Shown here: positions 39,902 to 50,659 of the stretch, one piece after another
Layout of the letters: every line of letters starts with the position of its first letter
Position numbering within the stretch: position 1 is the first letter of the stretch
DNA from: Todiramphus chloris collaris
Lineage: Eukaryota > Chordata > Aves > Coraciiformes > Alcedinidae
Direction: 5' to 3'
DNA length: 64,000 bases
NCBI GenBank assembly: GCA_025345505.1
Contig: JANVCC010000018.1
Location: forward strand, 7,550,316 to 7,614,315
Notes under the pieces: generated by a model
What the model was told of the DNA's origin: nothing
Database searches by the model: none
What the model saw: only the letters and a program-made list of their open reading frames with translations
Program-made: the position numbers and the translations under genes

Positions 39902-40679
39902 TATTCTGGTTTAGAATAGAACTAATTCTGTTCAGTGATTTTACTTTTCAGCTAGGTCTCTCCTAAGTAAGTAACTGCACTTTCTGAAGTTAACAGCATA
40001 TCTTCTCAGACAGTGCCTCCTTCTAGTAGTGATAACGCTTGATGTTTGAAGTTACTACCAAGGATTGGTGTGCAGGAAGGCTCTTGCTTATACTTGCTCC
40101 TCTGAAGACTAAGGTCACTGGTAAAACTTGTGTATCATATTGGGGGTACAGACAGTAAAAGACTATATCTCTGGGGAGGATGAGACAGGACAGGTGATCC
40201 TAAACTGATCAGTGAGGTATTCCATCCTATATATGTCTTATTCAGTATAAAGTTGGGGGAACATGAGGGTTTATTTCTCTCTTCTTCAATGGCTGGCATC
40301 CAAGGAGGACTCTGCCCATTCTGTCTGTGATCCCTATCCATATGTTCCTACATCTATTTCCAGAATCCAGCTCCTGAACCCAGTTCCCATCTGCCGCTGA
40401 ATCTAGCTGGGGACTTCCCCAGTGCCTGCTCCACAGCACCAGTGGTGAGGGTGACATAAATGCCATTAGGGGTGTTGGACTTGATGCTGCTTTTGTATCT
40501 ATTTGTATATATTCCGTATTATAATTATTTTCATTAGGGCTGTTTTATTTTTCTTTTTCTTTTACAATTCATAAGTCTCTCACCCTAATTCCCTTTCTCT
40601 TCTCCTTTGTCAAGGGAGAGGGATTAACAGAGAGCACCTGTCATTCATCTAGTGGCCAGCCCAGCCCTAACCCTTGACA
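39902..40679 (+). mobile_element. Solo LTR, older copy of the two-member family
   Basis: A block of 778 bases aligns end to end with the LTR at 41782-42584. Shared stretches include GCACTTTCTGAAGTTA, TTACTACCAAGGATTGGTGT, TGAGGTATTCCATCC, GGACTTCCCCAGTGCCTGCT and the end CCTTGACA. Its first bases (TATTCTGGTTT) are a decayed form of TGTCCTGGTTT. Compared with the other copy it has an extra stretch of about 30 bases near 40075-40105, lacks about 60 bases near 40280, and has lost most CpG sites and the ATTAAA signal (now ATTAGG). No retroviral coding sequence is attached. The family is possibly ERVL-like, judging only by the 5-bp duplication and the terminal sequence. Confidence 0.88.
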
Positions 40680-40684
40680 GTTGA
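40680..40684. repeat. Right target-site duplication (GTTGA) of the older LTR
   Basis: Directly follows the CCTTGACA end of the older LTR. It differs from the left copy GTTAA by one transition, as expected for an old insertion. Confidence 0.6.
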
Positions 40685-41776
40685 TTAAGGATCTCTCCTC
40701 TCTTGAGAGACAGATACACAGTACATTTACTTTTTCACACAATGAAAAAAGCAGTTAAAGGAAAATGTGTACAGTCATGATTATTTTCTTAAGCAAAAAG
40801 GCATAAACCATTTTCCTTATCAAGAAAACAGTGTTACTTTTTTAAAAAGGGGAACTGTCTTCTGCAGTGCTATGTGTATACACAGACAAGATCTTTTCAT
40901 CTTCCTCATGGTTTTAAGGAGCACTGGTAGCTAAGCTCTCTTTGAGCTTTGTCTGTGCACTTGAATCTGTGCTCACATATATGCTTCAGGGAAATTTCAA
41001 GGTATGTTTTCTCCATCCTTAAGGGCTCTATCTCTCATGGCATTGACAATGATCAGGAATAACACTGGGCAAATATTTTTGTGATGTGGTCCTTTTCTAG
41101 AAAGGGTTTAAGGTTGCATGTCTCAAAGGCTGCTGAGGTATGTGATGACATGTTGGTCTGAAACGGCAGCACAGTTGCTGTCAGCTACCATCAGGCTGGA
41201 ATCTCCTAACTAATTCACACTTATGAGGGCATGGTATGAAAATATATATTTTACTACCCATGTTCATGATATTTTGTTAGGTTTCTTTGCATTGGACTCA
41301 GATTAAGGAAAATACTCAGCACATTGAATAAAAACCAGTAATGTTTTTTAAGGACTAAAGGTTTGTTTCTGGTGTCAGGGGAGGCAATGAGATATTGGTC
41401 ATTAATTTCAGAGAGTCGTTTGTGCATTTTGTGGATTGATCCTTCTCAATTAATGTTTTTTCCTCATCAAAGACTTCTGTTATAAACAAAGATTTACTCT
41501 ATCAGCACACTAATCAATGTCTCTTACTGTTAAAGTATGAATATATTATTGACTGATCTGAGGTTTCAAGAGCAGAAAAGTTTGAATTTGTCTCCTCTAA
41601 TGTTCATCTCATGTTGAACAACAGTATTACAACTAGCTGATGATCAGGACTGTGAATAAAATAACCAGTTCAGCAACAATATGCACATGTAATGAAAAGC
41701 TTCAAGGAAAATGCAGTAAGAGATACTGCCTGTAAAGCATATTTGGGTCAATCTTCTGACTTTGTAAGCTTTATTT
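40685..41776. other. Spacer between the two LTRs, no retroviral genes
   Basis: About 1.1 kb of ordinary AT-rich sequence. There is no primer-binding site after the first LTR, no polypurine tract before the second and no gag/pol/env-like frame. It looks like host DNA between two independent insertions, not the inside of a provirus. Confidence 0.7.
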
Positions 41777-41781
41777 CTTTA
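41777..41781. repeat. Left target-site duplication (CTTTA) of the younger LTR
   Basis: A perfect match to the five bases after the LTR (42585-42589). Confidence 0.85.
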
Positions 41782-42584
41782 TGTCCTGGTTTGAGTGAAA
41801 ACAGGACTAATTCTGTTCGGTAATTTTACTTTTCAAATCAGTTCTTCTAACTAACTGCACTTTCTGAAGTTAGCAGCCTGTTCTCACAGACAGTGTCTGC
41901 TTCTAGCAGTGATAACACCCCATGGTTAGAGTTACTACCAAGGATTGGTGTGCAGACCAAGGCCACTGCTGGGTCTTGTGTACCACATTGGGGGGTGCAG
42001 AAAGTGAAAGGCTGCACCTGCAGGGAGGAGCAGACAGGACGAGTAACTCTAAACTGACCAGTGAGGTATTCCATCCCATGTACACCATATTTGGTCTAGA
42101 GCTGAGGGACCCGAAGGGTCTCTGGGCTCTTCTCCCTTTCTTGGACTGCCTTGCCAGCTTTTGCTTGGCTCGAGTCCTCTTTTGGTTCCTTCCTCGGAGC
42201 ATCCGAGGAGGACTCTGTTCTGCCTTCGATCCGATCTGCGTGTTCCTGAACCCGGTACCAGGATCCAGCTCCTGAACACAGCTCCCATCTGCTGCGGGGT
42301 CCAGTCTGGGACTTCCCCAGTGCCTGCTCCACAGCATCAGTGGTGACGGTGATGTAATTACAATCAGGGGGGTTGGGTTCGATACTGGTTTTGTATATAT
42401 TTGTATATATTCCATTTTTATAATTATTCATTTCATTTTCATTAAAGCTGTTCTAGTTTCCTTTTCTAATTGCTAAGTCTCTCTCCCTTATTCCTTTTCT
42501 CTTTCCCCTCTGGGGAGGGAGGGGGGGTTAACAGAGAGCATATGTTATAGGTCTAAGGGGCTGCCCTGACCCTAAACCATGACA
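41782..42584 (+). mobile_element. Solo LTR, younger copy of the two-member family
   Basis: Begins TGTCCTGGTTTGAG and ends CCTAAACCATGACA, so it has TGTC/GACA inverted ends, and is flanked by the perfect 5-bp duplication CTTTA. It is 803 bases long. A TATA-like run (TTTGTATATATTTGTATATA) lies at 42391-42410 and an ATTAAA poly-A signal at 42441-42446. Many CpG sites remain, giving it a GC-rich body unlike the flanks and pointing to a younger age than the copy at 39902-40679. No internal retroviral sequence is attached, so it is a solo LTR. The overlapping open frames in it (up to 170 codons on the minus strand, 41903-42415) are by-products of the GC-rich LTR. The family name is unverified; the 5-bp duplication suits ERVL or ERV1 types. 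Confidence 0.92.
42391..42446 (+). promoter_or_regulatory. LTR TATA-like run and ATTAAA signal
   Basis: A repeated TTTGTATATA motif (42391-42410) is followed 31 bases later by ATTAAA (42441-42446). In the older copy the first part survives as TTTGTATCTATTTGTATATA while the second has changed to ATTAGG. I cannot tell which of the two elements works as promoter or 3'-end signal. Confidence 0.45.
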
Positions 42585-42589
42585 CTTTA
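42585..42589. repeat. Right target-site duplication (CTTTA) of the younger LTR
   Basis: Directly follows the GACA end of the LTR and is identical to 41777-41781. Confidence 0.85.
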
Positions 42590-45423
42590 CATGCACTTTG
42601 AAAAGTTCATTATATGTGATCTCACACAGAGATTAAAAACATGTTATCACACAGGGAAATCACTATCCATTTGTGTTCATATTATTTTAAAAATATTTTA
42701 AAGTGTTTTCTCATTCCTAACTTCACCTTGAAGAACAAGGGGAAAACATATGAAACTATATTGTAACCTCAACTGTTTTGTTAACTCTCGGGTTTTTTTT
42801 TTTTTAAAATTGCTTTCACAAAATGAATAACTGATTCACAAGCACTCCAGGAAGAAAAACCTTATTCATATATATTCTTTAAAGTACAAATAGGCTGATC
42901 TCTTGAAGATTTTTCCATTTATATCTCTGTCCCAGATGAAGAAGACATTTCCTATTCATACGTCCTTCTGTAGAGGTTAAATTGTAAGTTGGTCTGAATT
43001 TTGGGATATGAGATGGCTTTTATGGGATAGGCCACATTAACAGAGAGATTTTCTTTTACATCTCATGAGCACACTTGGGCTGAGAATGACTGCATCTTAC
43101 TAGTACAGCTCCAGTTCAATTTGCTTCTTCATGAAGACACTAAATACCTAATTTGTATCAGAAAATTTCTAAAGAGAAACAAAGCTTTTTAATCATGCTG
43201 TGACCTACATGCAAATACTCTCAAAGAGTAATTCTAGAAATAAGACAATTACAAGACTTTAAATGGCTTAAAGCATGTCTTGCTCTGTTGACACCAGTTG
43301 ACAATTTTTAGGGAATTTAATTGTCTAGAAGAATAGGAAATCTTCAATTTTATATAGAAACTAGTCCATCTAAATACACCGGATTTTTATGAGAATGTAC
43401 AGATTTGTGCAACTCAACCTAAAAGCTTGAGGCTCTTTAATGGTGAAATTTCATCTTTCCCAAGTTTGTGACCAACTAAGCTGGTTTCCAGACTTCTATA
43501 ATCACCTTCCTGAGATTGTTTACATTATCTATGCAACACTATTTAGGTCAGGTGCCTAATTATTCAGATAGCTACAGGAGGTGAGCATGACAAGTCTCAA
43601 TTAAAAAAATAAAATTAAAAAAATCATGTATCATGAAACTGATTGTAAAACAGGGGAAGAAAAATGAATCCTTTTTCTTTGGGTTATTTCCTTACCCTGT
43701 TCTTTCTCCCCTGGGTACCGAAAATGTTGGCTGAAGAATTCAGGGAAGAAAGAAACAGTTTTCTGTGTGAAAATCCTATTTTTTCTTCTTTTCCCAGCTT
43801 TTAAACTTAAAATATTTTGATGAACAACAGCATCAATCTAGAATAGTGGCAACTGTCTTAAAATTTCCTATCTGAAACAGTGAAGTACATAATCATCTTT
43901 GGCAGCATTTGTTGAACAAATGACAATGACCTGATAAGATGTCCATATGCTATCTTTGTTTTAATAATAATTCAACAATACATGAAATCATTTCATTATT
44001 TTCATATTAAGACTTAGCAATATTGTGTCAATATATAAGCATCAACTGGTGTATTGTGATTGCATTATCCGAAGTCTTAAAGAACAGTTGTGAAATTTAT
44101 TGTGGTAACAAGTAAAGACAATATTGACTGTCATAGATTGATATGAATAAATATGATAAATTAATAAATATAATTTATCTTCTTTTGGCAACACATTTAT
44201 TGTCATCTGATTTCATACAGTTAAGAGATGAATTATCAAATTTTACATTCTTCAGTTCTCCCCAAAAATGCGAAGCAGCAATTTTGATTGAAAATTCTTT
44301 GATTTATAAAACACATCAAACATTTACCAATAAAAATGGAAGATGTAATATTGACATTTATGTCACTAATATTTTCTCCTTTACCCTTATTAATCTTACT
44401 GTACATGCCTCTAGCATATGTAATCATGCATTTCTCTTGCATTTTTAAAGGAACCTCAGAAACATTATACTTCTATAATTGCTAGGGATTTTAATTGTGT
44501 GTTACAAGAAAATCTGGATAAATTGCAAAGCACTGTCACTCCAGTACTTTAAACCAGGAAAGCGCTGAAACATTTTATAACAGCAGATTGAAGTTAAATC
44601 AACTATTGAAGTGGAGTTAAAATGCTGTCAAAAGGAAGCAAATATTTTGTGCTGACATCCACTATACTTACTTAAGAACTGATTCTTTTCTAGCATCTCA
44701 AACTTTGAAATTAAGCATCTGACTTTTCCAATGAATCAATTTCTTGGTTCATGCATTAATATGACACTAGATTAAGCATTTTCAATACAATTTTAGAAGA
44801 AGAAAGTAATTTCTTGTGGGGAGATGTGCATTCAGCTTTCTCCCACCTTTGCCTGTTGGTCCTGATATAGTAAAGATCTTATTACAGAGCTGGAACTGCT
44901 TGGAAGAATATTGTATTTCTTTTGTGCTGTATTGGGTCCCTTGCCCAGAGATGGACAACCCATGTTTCAAGTCCACATCTTGTACTGAAGATGTATCTGC
45001 TGACCTGTAGCTTTGCTGTTCTTGCCTGAGGGTTGTAAGAAAAAATAAATCCCATGATAAGAACCAATATGAAGCAGTAGCGGCTGTTAAGATCAACTTG
45101 ATGAATTGTCTTGGGAACTAACTGAAAAATTCGTATGGGGATAGTCTGCAGCAGACTGAGCTGTTTTGCTTTGTTAACCATGAACTGCTCCCAGGGTAGG
45201 ACAAGGAAGTCAAGGCACCTTTATCTTAGCACAACTCCAACTCAGTACAAGGCTGCTAATAATTTCACTTAAGTTTAGGGGAATGCTTTCTTCTCCTCCT
45301 AAGACACATTTGTATTTGGTTGGCCAGATTAATCTCTTCCTTATAATGGCAGTGTAGGTGTATATACTTTAAATGTCTAAAGTAAGACAAAATCATTCAC
45401 ACCATAGATATTTGTGATGTCGA

Positions 45424-45600
45424 CATCTAGAACAAGGCTAGTTTCTTGGTTTTCCTTTATAGTCAATGGAGAGAATAGGCACTTTTATGTGCAATTCATT
45501 TGATCTATTTTAGACATGTATTTTAGGATGAGATGAATTGCACACAAGAAACTCTCATTTCTCTCTATTGAATTTAAAGGAAGTCTAGTGTGTCTACTTC
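45424..45600. repeat. Long imperfect palindrome, MITE-like or hairpin
   Basis: Two arms of about 80 bases face each other around a centre near 45516. The paired segments keep their order and similar spacing: TTCCTTTA (45452-45459) with TAAAGGAA (45575-45582); TCAATGGAGAGAA (45463-45475) with TTCTCTCTATTGA (45559-45571), 12 of 13 paired; and TGTGCAATTCAT (45488-45499) with ATGAATTGCACA (45533-45544), perfect. A transcript would fold into one long stem. The most likely origin is a non-autonomous DNA transposon. No transposase and no certain target-site duplication are visible. Confidence 0.7.
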
Positions 45601-47280
45601 AGGTGCAGATACCTGCATTTACATTTAATTGAATGAATCCCTGTGCAGTATGTCTGTTGTTTCCAAGAAATGTTGAGTGGACTTAAACACATGTTTATAG
45701 TATTTTTATAACAAGGAATATTAGATTTACTATGTATATGATGACAATCTGTTTATCCATCAGCTCAGACTTTCTTGCAGCTGTTATTTTTACTCTATTT
45801 GTTTAATGGGGAATTCATACATATTTCTACACAGTAAACCAAAAAGTAGAAATATAGTAGCTCAAAGCTGAAAGAACAATTACTTAATTACATATATTAT
45901 TCCCTATACAACTTACCTTATTCTCTGATTCTAATTGATATCAAATTGTAATGGAATACATCAAGAAAATGAAATTCCTGCCAGGGTTGTGTGGGATGAA
46001 CCTTGCTGGTCAGCTGTTGGTGGAAGGGAAAGGGAAATTGTGAGAATGCATAACTTTGCTTATGCTTCCTCCTCTTTGCCCAGCTTATCACTGCTAGAAA
46101 TTAACTATATGTGTGCTGCAATCAAAAAAATCTGATTTCAAAATTGCACAACATACTTTAGAGATCACTACATTACTTTGGGCTATCAAAAGCAGTGAAT
46201 TTAAAGCAGCATGGATTTCACTCATGGTAATGTCTGTCAACACACAGCTAAGAACCTGCTGTATGCCAGACAGATGTGTGTTTACCATAAATCCAAATTC
46301 ATTATAGTCAGATGTTTAAATGGAACTGCTTTTGTTTTATTTCTGGAGCTCAAAGCTTCTAAGTGATATAAATATCTGTAAGTACTGATGAGACTTAAGA
46401 CTGAAGTATTTAGAAATCAGAAAAGGGAGTATGAATAAATCACTTCTGGAACTTCTTTGGTAGACTCAGAGCTTCAATGTTGAAGCACAAGTCCATGTTC
46501 AAAAAGCAAAGAGAAGATAGTGAGAAAGAAGGAAGGAAACTGAAAAGTGAAGAAAGCTTAAGGATAGTCTTATTATAAAACTAACAACTCAGAAAAGAAA
46601 GTAGCCTTATCTCTGAAAAGCTTAGTAATTCAGAAGTTACTTGGGTTGTTTTTTGTTTGTTCTTATTATTTCTGTGACTACTTTATCCCTAGACCCAAAA
46701 TGCAGATAGAACTGGATAATGCATTTTCTAATAAGTAAAGTATATTAGTCAGCACAGGTTTAAATTTTTTCAATGGCTGCTACACATCTGATTATAGAGC
46801 TTTTAACTAGTTATGTGCTTTCAGTCACAAGAATATAATATAGAGATTTTTCTTTAAAAGTTATATTAGTTCAAAAATATTTTGAAACATAATTTAGATC
46901 ATTTGAGGCATATCAGATCAAACTGCTTTGACACCTCAATTGCTTTAAGTTTTCATGGCTATGATAACAGCATCCCCTTAGACTACAGCTGATTGAGTCC
47001 TCTGAGGTGAAACAACAGCATGTCTGTCTAATCATGGAGATAATTTTTATGCCTCCAGTCCCTGATCAACATTTACATTGCTCTGTGCTTCTTTTCATGG
47101 TCAGTCTACATAGTAATAACTTTTCTTTACATTTTACATATTCTTTATATTATTTTATTTTGTTTATTCGTTATATACGTGTTCTTACACCTCCATCTGT
47201 GAAATAGTTGTATTACTTAAACCCTGAGAAAAGGACTCCCTTGAAATACTTCCTCAGCAAAAAGTATCTTAATATTCCTC

Positions 47281-47392
47281 TTTTATTAAATAAATAAATA
47301 CATACATAAATAATAAAAAAACCCAATAAAACATTTCCCCCCCATCCCTCCAAAAACAGACAAACAAACAAACACAATAAAAAAACCCTCAC
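47281..47392. repeat. Low-complexity A-rich stretch with (AAAT)n and (CAAA)n
   Basis: AAAT/ACAT units, a seven-C run, then ACAGACAAACAAACAAACAC and A runs. Its reverse strand gives a spurious hydrophobic frame. Confidence 0.8.
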
Positions 47393-47783
47393 AGAACATA
47401 AGGACTAAAACACTGAAAATGAGCATTAGTTGCCCTTTCTGAACCATTCCCACTCTAGCTTGTTTCACTATCATCTTTGCATGTCTTCCTGATTTCAGTT
47501 CCAAATAAACTCAAGGGGGAATTTAGAGTGCCTCTTCAATCATTACTTTCTGAACCTGGGGCGATGCTTCTGAGAAGCTGTTTGCATTGCAATTTAAAAA
47601 GGAAAGGAATTATAGAAAATATGTCCCCCTAATCAGCATGCATGGTAAAATATGTGTTAATAAAAAATAGAATTCACATTCCATTCATAATTTATAAAGC
47701 AGATAGATTGGGACTCACATCCAATATAGCATGGAGGAAGCAGACTTGGCTATAATCCTCTTTTTGATTACAACAACATAGCT

Positions 47784-47840
47784 TTATTGAGACCAGTGGA
47801 ACTATTGCTGATCTACACCAGTCTACAAATTTGTCTGCAA
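47784..47840 (+). repeat. Probable half of an ancient palindromic repeat
   Basis: TTGAGACCAGTGGAACTATT followed by GCTGATCTACACCAGTC matches well the reptile/bird repeat pattern 'TTGACTTCAGTGGAGCTATGCTGATTTACACCAG'. That pattern is recalled from experience, not from a search. Only one arm is visible. Confidence 0.45.
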
Positions 47841-49056
47841 ATAAAGCCAGTTATACTTTAAGGAAAACCTAAAGTGGTACAAAGTGTTTTAAATGAATCA
47901 TGCTTTTACAGATTTAATATTTTGCAACTCAAATATCCTCTTTGTTAACAAGGTATTTATGTTGTTGCTACTTCAATAGTCACAACAAAGTGAAAGTATT
48001 GTAGTAGACTGGAAAATCATTGAAGTAGGTTGATACAATGCAAAAAGCTGGGGACATTTGAAGAAAGATCGACTTGCATTGCCCCAGATCTGTCTCTTCA
48101 ATATTTTTCTTAAAACTTTATCTTGAAAGGACTCAAGGCACTGTATATTGTTCCAGATGCACCACAGAACAGAATAGCAGAGCTGCTGCTGCAGCAGAGA
48201 GATTATACTGAGAAAAAACAAGTAACTTTGGTACCCTTTCCCTCACTTCCATCACATCTGTGTCACCAATTCCAACAGAAGCAATGTAGTAGGCAGTGGC
48301 AGCTATAGATCAGCTTGTAGTAGGATGCAAAGAAGCACCAAGTAAATGTCTTGGGAGGAAACAGTCTCATGCAAGGATATAATATAATTCCCAAAAACAA
48401 ATGGAAGAGATATTTTGTTTATGAATAGTAGAGTATCTCCTTGGGGCTGGATTCTCATCTTAATCATTTTGGTTTTGGTGAGATGGAGCTGTCTCAGAGT
48501 CTGCAATAACTCACCTCCCACTCTGTCTGACAACTTCATAGTCTTTTATTTACTCTGCAGCATTAGTATTTTCACCTTTTCTGATAGAGAAGCAGGCAGC
48601 TGTCTTCAGGCCACCTACTGTAGGAGAGACAAGTGATTCAGATAGTACTTTATGAGCTGACAGTTTCTGGCTCCATATTCAGTTAATGAGAAGTAGCAGT
48701 CATGATTTCTAAACCAATCAGAGTGCTTGCTATGGCTCTTTCACACAAGCATTGTGATTACTTCTCTTTAGTTTCAGCAGACAAATCCAGAGCTCACATG
48801 ACTTGACTGACTCAATCACCTTTGAATTTATATGCATTAAGAGATGTTTAATTGCATCTTTGGCTCTGTACTAGGCAATCTGACTGTGCAACAGTGAGAC
48901 TAACAACATCCAGATGCACAGAATAATTTCTGTGGCTGTTTGAGCCCATTCCATAAAATAATGTGTTTGCTGGCTCAGACATCTTCCTTATTATTTTTTA
49001 CCCAGGTGTACAAAAAATGTGGCACCTATGTGAGGGAGAAATAAGGACTTTACCTT

Positions 49057-49077
49057 TAAATAAATAAATAAATAAAT
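49057..49077. repeat. (AAAT)5 microsatellite
   Basis: Five clean AAAT units in otherwise ordinary sequence. Confidence 0.9.
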
Positions 49078-49761
49078 CTGTTCCAGTTATGAAGTCTCTG
49101 CAGAATCTAGATGTATGTTTTTAAGGTACTATTGAATATTCCACCAGAATAAGCTTAATGTAAATGATAAAAATAAATCACTATATATAGATCCTGCTGT
49201 GATTCAAACCTCTGATTCAGGGTAACATAAATAGGGAAGCCATTGTGACAGCTGGGGAAACCATCCATATAACGGAAGTGCTGTCTCCTTGTGAAAATAC
49301 AGAAATAATCACTGCTTTGTACTAGATCTCATTAGCTATATTTAAATGCTTTAACATTTTTCAAATCTCTGGCTTTAAATGGCTACACTCTTTCAGGAAA
49401 TTAGAGCAGCAGTGCAAGAATTATTAGATGGGAATAGAAGTTAAAAAGGAAACTGAAAAAAAGAGTGGCAGAAGAAGGTGTCATGACAATGAGCTGTAGG
49501 AATATACGACTCTTAGTCTCACTCTTCTGGACTGACAAATGTCCCGTCTGTCTATATGGCATTAATGAATGACAGTTTCTCACCATTTGGTGGATGCATG
49601 TGTCATCATTTGTCTAGATGACATCTTGATTTATAGACATCATCAAAAAACATTAGAAACCCTTTCTACAAGTTTGATGGGAATTCTGAATATGTGCAAG
49701 CAAGGACCAATTTTTGTTCTGAACAGTTCATAGGGAGGTACTTCTTCAGGCAATGAAAGAG

Positions 49762-49985
49762 ACAATATGGTCCATTGGTTAGGCTCCTCATTTGGAAGCA
49801 GGGTGCCTTGGACCCAGTTTCCTGCTGTACCTGAAGTTCCTTTCTGAGTTTGGGCAAATTATGTGCTTTCTCAGGCTTGCTTCCCTCAGCTGTAAACGAA
49901 ATGATATTACTCCCTTTTACAAGGATAAATAAATTCTTGTTGAATGTGGTGAGCTGCTTCAATGCTACACTAATTGGAATCACAT
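49762..49985 (+). mobile_element. MIR-like tRNA-derived SINE, ancient
   Basis: The order of motifs follows a MIR-type SINE of amniotes. First comes a tRNA-like head with a weak A box (TTGGTTAGGCTCC, about 49775) and a weak B box (TTGGACCCAGTTTCC, about 49808). Then comes the core TTTGGGCAAATTATGTGCTT (49849-49868), the characteristic TTCCCTCAGCTGTAAA (49881-49896) and ATGATATTACTCCC (49901-49914). The tail GGATAAATAAATTC fits the family's downstream region. Divergence is high, so it was inserted long before birds split from other reptiles. It has no coding capacity; such SINEs are copied by LINE machinery of another family. Confidence 0.75.
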
Positions 49986-50659
49986 ATTCAGTATTTATTC
50001 ATTAAACTAGATTTTCAAAGTAAATATTTTTTAAAACCAGCTGAGAAATTGTAAAGAGATTTAGAAGAAGCAACTTGCAGAGAATACTTTAAACCATTAC
50101 ATAATGCACATTAAAAATGTGGAAAAGAAAGAAAAATAAATCCCACTCCAGAACAGTAACTCTAGCATAGGGAAAATCAAATGGCTGTAATGGTTGCAAT
50201 ACCATGAAGTGTCAACACTAAGCACTGGCATACGTGTGTGTGTATATATGCACAAAAACATACACAGTTTTTCCCAGACTGACTGTACACAGAACTTTGC
50301 ATAGTTCAAATTAGTAAAGTAGCACATTTTCTAAAGACTGAGCATTCATCTGCAGACTAAAAGAAATAATGACTCAGATATTTATTACAGTTCTCCTATA
50401 ATATAGGATGATTATTTTCCCATAGAGCTTTCTTTATCAACCATTCTGGCTAGACTTGTAATTCTATCCATAACATTTTTATAATGTTTTCCCAACATGT
50501 ATAAGTTCTCTCATTGTTCTGTATACATTGTTCTGTGTACATCACAGCAGTCAGCAGAAGAGAGCATTCATCCTGCTTCCCTTGGTGTGCAAGTTTGTGT
50601 GTTAGACAGCTTCAACATATCCATGCAGCCACAGAGAGAAGCATTTTCTGGCATTGTGT
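49986..50659. other. AT-rich DNA before the large CR1 block
   Basis: Nothing is recognised apart from a short (GT)n(TA)n run near 50234-50249. The left edge of the CR1 block is blurred, and decayed CR1 endonuclease sequence may begin as early as about 50580. Confidence 0.5.

Larger units (their letters stand above)
42590..49761. other. Unique AT-rich DNA with a palindrome and simple repeats
   Basis: No gene is recognised. The open frames at 44143-44448 and 44782-45181 (about 100 codons) lack domains. Named items inside are the palindrome at 45424-45600, low-complexity DNA at 47281-47392, a repeat scrap at 47784-47840 and an (AAAT)n run at 49057-49077. Confidence 0.55.

Noticed and set aside
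41903..42415. 170-codon minus-strand open frame
   Set aside because: It lies wholly inside the GC-rich solo LTR; overlapping frames on both strands are also open, and the older LTR copy does not keep it.
39902..42584. A short non-autonomous provirus with two LTRs
   Set aside because: Each LTR has its own target-site duplication, decay is unequal, and the 1.1 kb between them lacks a primer-binding site, polypurine tract and coding sequence.
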